Below are positions 24,957 to 31,694 of a stretch of DNA of 33,957 bases, one piece after another. The notes under the pieces are model-generated. The model saw only the letters and a list, made by a program, of their open reading frames with translations. It did not search any database and had not been told where the DNA came from. The DNA comes from a virus, in the IMG/VR virus record IMGVR_UViG_3300042898_000282, positions 1-33,957 of that record, one strand, 5' to 3'. The translations under genes were made by a program, and so were the position numbers. The first letter of the stretch is position 1. Every line of letters begins with the position of its first letter.

Positions 24957-24964
24957 TATTTATC
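24957..24964 (-). promoter_or_regulatory. Late promoter candidate for the 702-aa fibre (GATAAATA), abutting the terminator
   Basis: The minus strand reads GATAAATATAGGG, one mismatch from TATAAATA. It sits just before the terminator stem. With T4-like spacing, transcription would start around 24951-24952, already inside the first arm of the hairpin, so transcripts from this promoter would carry only part of the stem. Confidence 0.6.
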
Positions 24965-24975
24965 TACTAATTGAA

Positions 24976-27354
24976 TTAGTAAGTTCCGCCATCCATCTCA
25001 AAGTTATTGATGATTGATAGTGTTCCAAGTGAGTAATCTCCAGAACCTGTGATATTATCTCCAATGTATAGAGATTTATTGATACCTACACCACCTGAAA
25101 TTACAAGTGCACCAGTTGTAACGCTTGAAGTATCTTCACCAGAAGTGAACTTGTTAACAGTTCCACCTACATTTAATTGACCGGTGATACCTACACCACC
25201 ACCAACTTTCAATGTACCTGAAGTTGTGTCGGTCGAAGCAGTTGCGCCATCAAGACGTAGATTGCCAAATGCTACATTACCAAGAGTTCCAGTTAATACT
25301 GAACCTGTATCGGTTGCATTTGGAATGAATACAAATTCCTGTGCAGAATCATCAAGACCAAAGAAACCAATCTTAGCACCAGTATCGTACCAACGATAAA
25401 GGATACCACGATCTAGATTATCATCAGCCTCTGGCGCAGTATCTCCACCAAGTGTAAAGATAGGATCATCAATTGTAACTGTAGTTGAATTGACAGTAGT
25501 TGTAGTACCATCAACTTGTAAGTTACCTTTGATAATTAACAATCCGCCATTATCATTAGTTGGCGCTGGATCAATAGTAATTGTATTGGATCCATCAACA
25601 GACGAAATCACATTTCCATCTAAACGTAAATTGTCTACGTTTAATTGACCAGTGATGTTAACAGTAGAATTAGCAGAACCGTTCTTGCCAATAATATCAA
25701 CTGTATTTGCATTAACATTAAAGTCTGCAGTTGTTAGATTCGTTACATCGGAAGAACCTGTAGTAACGATATCAATACTGTCAGAATTGATATTCGTATC
25801 GACTGCAGTACTTGCAACAGTTGCTGCAGCAACGTCAATTAGACCAGTTGTAGCATTAGTCTTTAGATATAACTTATCAGTGCTTACAGTACCAACTGTG
25901 ATTCTTGCTTCGCCTGTTCCAGTGTTAATAGAATCAATTGCAAGTGTCTTATCGCTTGAACTATTTGCAGTTACTGTGAAGTTGCTATCATCTGTAGCAT
26001 CAATACTAATCGCTGTAGCATCAAGTGTAAATGTATTATCTACGTTGATGTCTAAGTGTGCATTTCCTGAACCAGAATTTACAGCATCAAGAGTAAGAGT
26101 ATATGATGTAGAACTATTAGTGCTTACACCAATCGTAGCATCTTGAGTAGATTGCAGATTTAAAGTAGAAGCTTCGATGTTAACAGCGGAAGGTACTCCT
26201 TCAGCAGCAACGGTGAAACTACCTTTAACGTAAGTGTTACCTTCTACGTTTAATCTTCCACCAATACCTACACCACCTGTAACTATAACAGTTCCGGTGT
26301 CAGTGGATGTAGATTCAGTAGTACCTGTGAATTTATTAACTAATCCGCCAACGTTTAATTGGCCGCCAATACCTACACCACCTACGATTACTACTGCACC
26401 ACTTGCTGTAGTTGTAGATGTTGTGTTAGCATTAAAGTTCGTAGTTCCAACAGTATTAGAAATGTCTAGACTGTTTGTATCCAAAGACATCTGTAAGACA
26501 TCATTAGAATAGAATCTTAGTGTATCATCAGATGCAGCAGGAGTCAATTCGGCAGAGATGTACGTTAAACCATCAACTGATTTTACGCCACCAAGACTTG
26601 CCCAGTTCGTTCCAGAGTAACCTTCAAACTGAGTGATGGTTGTATTGTAACGAATAGCACCTGCTACAAGACCACTATTACCAGTCGTTGGACGCTCACT
26701 GCTTTGACCAACTGGAATAACAAGAGCTTTAGTCGTACTAACGATAACCGAACCTACTCCAGCAGGAGTAAGCGTAATATCACCATTTAAATTAGTAGCA
26801 GAAAGTGTATTGCCATCTAACTGTAAGTTATCAACTGTAACAACACCAGTTACGTTTAATGTATTCTGACCATTATTCCAAGTAAAATTGTTACTATCAG
26901 TGAGAGTGCTATTAACACCTACATATGGAACTCTAGTTGCTGTAAGATTCGTAATGATCTGCGCAGATGCAACAAGGTTCTTAATACGTGTAGAACCTGT
27001 TCCATCAGGAGTGATGTTGATATCTCCATTCGTATCTGTGGAGATAAGAGTATTTCCATTAAGGTCTAAGTTATCAACTTTAAGATTATCTAATTTCTTG
27101 TTTGAGTCTGCAATAAGAGCAGAAGACGCAGTCAACGTACCTTTCGCGTGACCCATCATATCGGTATAGTACTTACCGCCTACAATTGCTAAGCCACTTG
27201 CGATACCGTTAGTTTCTGTGCCTGTACCAATGTACAGTCTATCATTACCTTGTACACTACCAGGAGCAAACGAATACGCTAATTCGCCTGCTGCTAAACC
27301 TGGACTAGGTGCGCCAGAACTTCCTGATCTTTTTATTCTAATTATTGATGACAT
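24976..27354 (-). CDS. Tail fibre-like structural protein (792 aa)
   Basis: Starts MSSIIRIKRSGSSGAPSPGL, AAGELAYSFAPGSVQGNDRL, YIGTGTET, a widespread N-terminus of T4-like fibre proteins. The shaft has three VDNLxLDGNxLS units with an NGDITLTPAG-type strand, four GGVGI(G/T)GxLNVGG units and the 90-residue GNLQVDGTTTTVNSTTVTID module also found in the 1522-aa fibre. It ends in SIINNFEMDGGTY, with no enzymatic or S74 domain. Its ATG follows the stop of the 72-aa gene by 9 bases with an AAGGAA ribosome-binding site, and there is no promoter-like site of its own, so it is likely transcribed with the 113- and 72-aa genes. A perfect terminator follows it. Confidence 0.86.
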   Translation of the reverse strand: MSSIIRIKRSGSSGAPSPGLAAGELAYSFAPGSVQGNDRLYIGTGTETNGIASGLAIVGGKYYTDMMGHAKGTLTASSALIADSNKKLDNLKVDNLDLNGNTLISTDTNGDINITPDGTGSTRIKNLVASAQIITNLTATRVPYVGVNSTLTDSNNFTWNNGQNTLNVTGVVTVDNLQLDGNTLSATNLNGDITLTPAGVGSVIVSTTKALVIPVGQSSERPTTGNSGLVAGAIRYNTTITQFEGYSGTNWASLGGVKSVDGLTYISAELTPAASDDTLRFYSNDVLQMSLDTNSLDISNTVGTTNFNANTTSTTTASGAVVIVGGVGIGGQLNVGGLVNKFTGTTESTSTDTGTVIVTGGVGIGGRLNVEGNTYVKGSFTVAAEGVPSAVNIEASTLNLQSTQDATIGVSTNSSTSYTLTLDAVNSGSGNAHLDINVDNTFTLDATAISIDATDDSNFTVTANSSSDKTLAIDSINTGTGEARITVGTVSTDKLYLKTNATTGLIDVAAATVASTAVDTNINSDSIDIVTTGSSDVTNLTTADFNVNANTVDIIGKNGSANSTVNITGQLNVDNLRLDGNVISSVDGSNTITIDPAPTNDNGGLLIIKGNLQVDGTTTTVNSTTVTIDDPIFTLGGDTAPEADDNLDRGILYRWYDTGAKIGFFGLDDSAQEFVFIPNATDTGSVLTGTLGNVAFGNLRLDGATASTDTTSGTLKVGGGVGITGQLNVGGTVNKFTSGEDTSSVTTGALVISGGVGINKSLYIGDNITGSGDYSLGTLSIINNFEMDGGTY
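25082..26382 (-). repeat. GGVGIGG repeats in the 792-aa fibre
   Basis: The plus-strand string ATACCTACACCACC (encoding GGVGI) occurs at 25082-25095, 25187-25200, 26264-26277 and 26369-26382, in two pairs about 105 bases apart. Each pair brackets an LNVGGxVNKFT segment, which points to duplication of a larger block. Confidence 0.85.
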
Positions 27355-27363
27355 TTACGTTCC

Positions 27364-27582
27364 TTAATATTGTCCGCACTCTATATTTTGTGTATCCAAC
27401 AACACTGTAGCTTTCCATTTATTAGACTGCGTCGCGTATACTAACACAGAACCATTTAGTAAATTAGAAACGTCTACGTCTTGTGACTGACTGATGTAAA
27501 AGTTAGCACTACCAGAAGGACCTTGTATACCTACAGAAACTACATTACTCGCTTGCGGATTGGTGTTTACTTTTACTTTCAT
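27364..27582 (-). CDS. Small virion-associated protein (72 aa)
   Basis: MKVKVNTNPQASNVVSVGIQ, then GSANFYISQSQDVDVSNLLN, GSVLVYATQSNKWKATVLLD. The VDxxNLxNGSxLVYxxxxxKWxAxxxLD pattern is known from the ends of larger fibre proteins of environmental T4-like phages, here as a free-standing small protein. The start overlaps the stop of the 113-aa gene in an ATGA junction, so the two are co-translated. Role unknown; a small subunit at the base of the neighbouring fibre is a guess from position. Confidence 0.75.
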   Translation of the reverse strand: MKVKVNTNPQASNVVSVGIQGPSGSANFYISQSQDVDVSNLLNGSVLVYATQSNKWKATVLLDTQNIECGQY

Positions 27583-27920
27583 ACAGGTGTCTTAGTAATT
27601 TCTGGGTTGATAGTAATGATGCCTTCAACAACTCGAGTCTTAGTAGTTCCAGGGCCGCGTATCTCGATATCATATAGATATCTTCCAGGTTTAATAGCGC
27701 TAGACGCAGTACCCGATAGCGAAATTGATATTTTTCCAGTGTTTATATCTACGATAGTTGCAACAAAGTTATAACCAATTTGTGAGTTATAACTCTTACG
27801 GAATTGCGAATACACTGTGAATCCAAATAGATTCATTGGAGTACTATCATCGTTCTCCAATTCGAATATGGCTGTAAAGTCAGATCCTTGGTCAATATCT
27901 AAGTAAGCGGTTTGCGACAT
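27579..27920 (-). CDS. Ig-like small virion protein (113 aa)
   Basis: MSQTAYLDIDQGSDFTAIFE, then PMNLFGFTVYSQFRKSYNSQ, GKISISLSGTASSAIKPGRY, LYDIEIRGPGTTKTRVVEGI. Length and pattern match small beta-sandwich proteins common in T4-like environmental phages and similar in layout to the N-terminal Ig-like domain of baseplate upper protein (BppU). The likely role is a baseplate or fibre-attachment piece. The ribosome-binding site AGAGGT lies 7 bases before ATG. A late-promoter candidate overlaps the stop of the preceding gene but would leave an unusually short leader. Confidence 0.78.
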   Translation of the reverse strand: MSQTAYLDIDQGSDFTAIFELENDDSTPMNLFGFTVYSQFRKSYNSQIGYNFVATIVDINTGKISISLSGTASSAIKPGRYLYDIEIRGPGTTKTRVVEGIITINPEITKTPV

Positions 27921-27936
27921 TTTGAATACCTCTTAC

Positions 27937-29823
27937 TTATTTATTCATTAATTGATTCTGAAGATCTTCAACTTTAGATGTTAGTTCTTTAATAGCTTCA
28001 ATTAGTAGAGGAACCATTTTTGAATAGTCAACTGCTAGAGTTCCATCTTCACGAGTCTTAATAACTTCTGGAAGAACTACTTGAACTTGCTGAGCAATAA
28101 TACCAACATCACGAACATCTACGTCTTTTTGGTATTTTTCTTTAGCGTCTTCATTCCAATTGAATGTAACACCATCAAGAGAATTGACTTTTGCAAGTGC
28201 AGAATCAATTCTTACAATGTTAGTCTTTAGAGTTTGGTCAGAAGTAGAGAAGGCATAAATGTCTCCTCCAGCGTATATATTTCCTGATGCTCTTAAGTCA
28301 CCGGTGTTTGAAATACTTAGAGCGTCAACCCAAGAAGTATATGAAATAGTAGCACCTACGCTTCTAGTAGCATCGGAGTTTCTTTGGAATTTAAATAAAT
28401 GCCCATTCATACCGGTTGACAAACCAGTAACTATTCTAGTAGAATACGCATCACTAGTTGTAGAAATTACACTTGCTGCATCCGGGTTTTTAACGCCCCA
28501 AGCTATAGAAAAATCATTTAACGAATTGTCATATAATACTCCGGCCGCACCAGCAATTAGGTGATCGCCAAAATAAAGAGGATAGTCGGTAAATCTAGCA
28601 TAATTTGAAAACTCAGTTACACCACTTATAGCCAAATTGCCTTGAATGATAGTACTAGATGGAGGAATGGTAAGACCGGGAGTACTTGAAACAATTCCAA
28701 CATGCCCAATGTAAATTTGTGACGTACCAGCTTGGTCGCGCAATAGTGGCGATGTTTCAAGAGCACCAGGTTTAGTTCCTATATAAACGTAACCATTGCT
28801 ACTGGCAAAGTTGTTGGAAATTCTAAGTGCTACGCCACCGTCGATGTATACGCCTCCACCATTTCTAAATTGGTTAGAGGTACCAAGAGCTCTTCCACCA
28901 AATATGTGAACATGACCTCCGGTTGAAGTTCCACTTCCTGGGTTTGCAGTTCCAGGCGCAATGATAAGATTTCCAGATCCTGCGCCATCACCAGTTCTAA
29001 AATTTACAGATTGACTGACAGTACCATCAGTCTTATTTACTGTTTTCACTGCAGGTTCAATAGACTGAGACTGAGAACCTAAAAGTATTTCTGGAGCATT
29101 GACTATCAATTCACTAGTCGAAGTACCAATTATAACTGTAGCGCTATCGTCAGCGCTAGAAATTCCTGTGCCGCCGGAAAATGCACTGCCCGTACCAATT
29201 TTAATCTGTCCCTTAGTATAAGGCATGTTGTAACCGGCTTTGGCTACATCAATTAATACGCTTCCGCTTATTTTCGTACCACTATTAGGATTGTCAAAAG
29301 ATCCACTAACAATGCTTACAGATCCTCCAGTACCGTTTCCTATACTAAGACTACCACCACATAGTAAAAGATTTCCTCCACTATTTGTTGGACCATTTCC
29401 AACAATTAAGTTTCCGCCTTTTACAATTAAGGTTCCAGCAGCATCAGAAAAATTTGGTGCAGCAGCTGTTCGATCAGACCCAGATATAACAGAAGAATAA
29501 CCAGCATCACCGTCAATGTCTCCGCCTTTTATATCAAATCCAGTATTACTAGCTCTAATTGTTGCTGTTACTAAAGTTCCAAGAACAGTAGTAGATCTGC
29601 CTATTGCACCAATCGTATTACTACCACTAAGTGTTAAGTTAACAGTAGTTGAAGATCCATTCGTAGTAACAGTAGCTAATGTAGGGTCACCGGATTCTAA
29701 CTTAGAAGTATTAAGTGCATAGAAATTCTTATCGATTTCGTCATTAGTTAATGGTCGAGTTACGCCACCACTAGATGTATTTGCAGCGGAAGGTGTAGAT
29801 CCACGATAGAGTATATTTGCCAT
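27937..29823 (-). CDS. Tail fibre protein with S74 intramolecular chaperone (628 aa)
   Basis: N-terminus MANILYRGSTPSAANTSSGG with the fibre-anchor-like string PLTNDEIDKNFYALN. The middle is Gly/Ser-rich beta repeat (GGNLLLCGGSLSIGNGTGGS). Residues 528-628 form an S74 domain starting SDQTLKTNI, with the family's catalytic Ser528 and Lys533 and the conserved VRDVGIIAQQVQVVLPEVI and YSKMVPLLIEAIKEL segments, ending in a short coiled coil. In known S74 fibres the domain acts as a trimeric chaperone that is released by self-cleavage before the Ser. It has a late-promoter candidate overlapping the stop of the previous gene and a TTAGGA ribosome-binding site. Confidence 0.9.
   Translation of the reverse strand: MANILYRGSTPSAANTSSGGVTRPLTNDEIDKNFYALNTSKLESGDPTLATVTTNGSSTTVNLTLSGSNTIGAIGRSTTVLGTLVTATIRASNTGFDIKGGDIDGDAGYSSVISGSDRTAAAPNFSDAAGTLIVKGGNLIVGNGPTNSGGNLLLCGGSLSIGNGTGGSVSIVSGSFDNPNSGTKISGSVLIDVAKAGYNMPYTKGQIKIGTGSAFSGGTGISSADDSATVIIGTSTSELIVNAPEILLGSQSQSIEPAVKTVNKTDGTVSQSVNFRTGDGAGSGNLIIAPGTANPGSGTSTGGHVHIFGGRALGTSNQFRNGGGVYIDGGVALRISNNFASSNGYVYIGTKPGALETSPLLRDQAGTSQIYIGHVGIVSSTPGLTIPPSSTIIQGNLAISGVTEFSNYARFTDYPLYFGDHLIAGAAGVLYDNSLNDFSIAWGVKNPDAASVISTTSDAYSTRIVTGLSTGMNGHLFKFQRNSDATRSVGATISYTSWVDALSISNTGDLRASGNIYAGGDIYAFSTSDQTLKTNIVRIDSALAKVNSLDGVTFNWNEDAKEKYQKDVDVRDVGIIAQQVQVVLPEVIKTREDGTLAVDYSKMVPLLIEAIKELTSKVEDLQNQLMNK
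27938..27945 (-). promoter_or_regulatory. Late promoter candidate for the 113-aa gene (AATAAATA)
   Basis: The minus strand reads GAATAAATAAG, overlapping the end of the 628-aa gene. One mismatch from TATAAATA. It is only 18 bases from the ATG, so a start 6 bases downstream would fall next to the ribosome-binding site; this makes it less certain than the other candidates. Confidence 0.45.
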
Positions 29824-29846
29824 GTATTATCCTAAACTTATCTCTA

Positions 29847-29854
29847 TATTTATT
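29847..29854 (-). promoter_or_regulatory. Late promoter candidate for the 628-aa fibre (AATAAATA)
   Basis: The minus strand reads TAATAAATATAG; its first TAA is the stop codon of the 537-aa gene. The same 12-base element precedes the 671-aa fibre, the other S74 protein. It lies 24 bases before the ATG. Confidence 0.68.
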
Positions 29855-31466
29855 ACCATTTGATGATAGGCATTAGAGCAACGTTGCGTGGTCGTGTTTC
29901 AGTTCCACCACTACTTGCTGTTGTACGAGTTTTATTATAATCGTAGTTATCATAATCCGTTCTTCCAGATCCCACTTGTGGACCTTCACCACTTCCCCAG
30001 TGTTCACTATAATATGTGTCATTATATTGGTGAGTGTGCGCGCCAAGTTCAGCCGTTTGATTACTCAATATAGCTCTACTAATATCTATTCCACGGCCGT
30101 GATCCCAACCGCGAATAAATTCGCCACGCAAATCTGGAAGATTGAACGTATCAAAACCGTTACCAGTGTTTGGAGAACCTAACGCTTGCCACAATGCAGC
30201 ATACGTAGCGCGACTAACTGTAGAACCATTGCACTCAAGATATCCGTTAGGAACTATCAGAGATGCTAGGTAAAATACTGAAGCAGTAGGCACTGGACGT
30301 GTTTGATTTATTAAGTCATTGATACCTGAAAGCGTACCGTCTATTGTTGCTTTTAGTGCGGCAAGAACGTCAACTGTATATGCTGTAGTAGCAATTCTAT
30401 CGGAATCGTCGTTAACTGCAGGAGTTGTAGATCTTGGAGTACCTGTTAATGCTGGACTTGCAAGACTAGCCTTTAAAGCAAGTAATCCATTAACACTTGA
30501 TGAAAGCACTGATACTGCGTTAGTAGTATAATTCTGATATGCAGTAGTTAATACACTTTCAGAATTGTCTACTACTGAATGCACATGAGCGGTAGTGGCA
30601 AGTCTTGTATTATTGATTGTTCTGTCAGGAGACACATCGCATGTTGGAATGCCAGTGAATTGTGGAGAAGCAGTATTAGATTTTAATGCTACTGCTGCAT
30701 TTAACGTAGTTACTGCATCTGCAATATGACTTAATGTAGCAATCTGACTAGAAGTAGTTCCAGCATTAGGATGTGCTGGTGCTGCAGGTGCACCTGTAAA
30801 AGTTGGAGATTCAATAGGAGCAAATGTTTTGTTTACGCCATTACTCTTATAGTGGAATCCTGCTGTGGTAGTCCACATGTCACCATTATTTGCGACATCA
30901 GGCGTAGAACCTATGCCAAATGCTATAGTGGATACGACTGAAGATGGATTTAAATTCAAACGAGAAGTCATCTGATTATCAGATTCAACTGATAGAACTT
31001 TTAGACTACTACGTGCACCTGCAATAGTTGTAGCATTAGTACCTCCTAATGCTACAGGAACTTTATAACTAGCATCAAGCTCATACGCAGTGGTAGCAGT
31101 AGTTGCACTAGTTGCACTAGTTGCGTTACCATTTAAACTGCCTACGAATATAGGAGCAGTTATCGCGCCATCAGATTCTCCACGAACTACTAGTGAAGTT
31201 TTAATTGCGCCTGATGGCGTTGTTACTGATGGTTCTATACCACGAACAGTCCAAGCATTTAATGCATTCGTTTGCGATAATTGATATGCAGTTTGTACAC
31301 CACCTCCAACTGGAGCAGGAGTATTTAATTTTCCTGCAACATATGCTGCAGTTAGACTAACGATATCAACTTTTGAAGTAAGTTCACCATTCAAAAACTC
31401 GAAGTTTCCGTCTAATTGATTATTAGAAAGTGGTGTGTTTTGTAATTTTCTAAAAACTAATGGCAT
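29853..31466 (-). CDS. Short tail fibre-like protein with phage tail-collar domain (537 aa)
   Basis: The N-terminus MPLVFRKLQNTPLSNNQLDG then NFEFLN carries an anchor-like PLxNxxxDxNFxxLN string also seen in the 628-aa fibre. The shaft holds an ATSATSATTATT low-complexity stretch and three SPxFTGxPxxxP... RIATTAYV repeats typical of phage side fibres. From residue 391 comes a tail-collar domain (FYLASLIVPNGYLECNGSTV, YAALWQALGSPNTGNGFDTF, NLPDLRGEFIRGWDHGRGID) as in T4 gp12, followed by GAHTHQY and a final RPRNVALMPIIKW. The HxH pair resembles the metal-binding His pairs of T-even fibre tips. The ribosome-binding site AAAGGTAAG lies before ATG. Position before the neck genes and the collar domain suggest a gp12-like role, but the exact homologue is uncertain. 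Confidence 0.85.
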   Translation of the reverse strand: MPLVFRKLQNTPLSNNQLDGNFEFLNGELTSKVDIVSLTAAYVAGKLNTPAPVGGGVQTAYQLSQTNALNAWTVRGIEPSVTTPSGAIKTSLVVRGESDGAITAPIFVGSLNGNATSATSATTATTAYELDASYKVPVALGGTNATTIAGARSSLKVLSVESDNQMTSRLNLNPSSVVSTIAFGIGSTPDVANNGDMWTTTAGFHYKSNGVNKTFAPIESPTFTGAPAAPAHPNAGTTSSQIATLSHIADAVTTLNAAVALKSNTASPQFTGIPTCDVSPDRTINNTRLATTAHVHSVVDNSESVLTTAYQNYTTNAVSVLSSSVNGLLALKASLASPALTGTPRSTTPAVNDDSDRIATTAYTVDVLAALKATIDGTLSGINDLINQTRPVPTASVFYLASLIVPNGYLECNGSTVSRATYAALWQALGSPNTGNGFDTFNLPDLRGEFIRGWDHGRGIDISRAILSNQTAELGAHTHQYNDTYYSEHWGSGEGPQVGSGRTDYDNYDYNKTRTTASSGGTETRPRNVALMPIIKW

Positions 31467-31469
31467 AGC

Positions 31470-31694
31470 TTACCTTTTAAGCAATAGGTTTATCATCTCT
31501 TTTATTTCACACATATCATTTTTAAGAGAGGCTATCTCTTCTTGATTCTGTTTTAAGATTGTTGCTTGTTGTTCTGCAGCAATCTTCTTAGCTTTATAAT
31601 CTAAAATTTTTTTATCAGAAGAAGCGAGAATTGCGTGACTGAAAACATCACGCAATAGTTCTCTGTTATCTTCTATCTCAACCAAATTATGCAT
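31470..31694 (-). CDS. Small coiled-coil protein (74 aa)
   Basis: An open frame reaches a TTG at 31700, but the ATG at 31694-31692 is preferred: it has an AAGAG ribosome-binding site 9 bases upstream. This gives MHNLVEIEDNRELLRDVFSH. Residues about 30-74 (DYKAKKIAAEQQATILKQNQ, EEIASLKNDMCEIKEMINLL) have heptad spacing and should form a coiled coil. The start overlaps the stop of the upstream structural protein by 8 bases. Similar small proteins with a DVFSxAIL-type N-terminus appear beside structural genes in environmental T4-like phages; function unknown. A tail-assembly chaperone or small virion part are both possible. Confidence 0.7.
   Translation of the reverse strand: MHNLVEIEDNRELLRDVFSHAILASSDKKILDYKAKKIAAEQQATILKQNQEEIASLKNDMCEIKEMINLLLKR

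Noticed and set aside
25652-26146. 164-codon plus-strand open frame rich in Val, Ser and Leu
   Set aside because: It lies fully opposite the 792-aa fibre; its composition reflects the repeated Ser/Thr/Asn codons on the other strand. Similar long plus-strand frames (10119-10613, 21471-21848, 23346-23687) were rejected for the same reason.
31090-31130. Short tandem repeat GTTGCACTA as a CRISPR or phase-variable tract
   Set aside because: It is only two to three in-frame units encoding ATSATSATT in a fibre shaft, common in such proteins; no spacers or promoter context.
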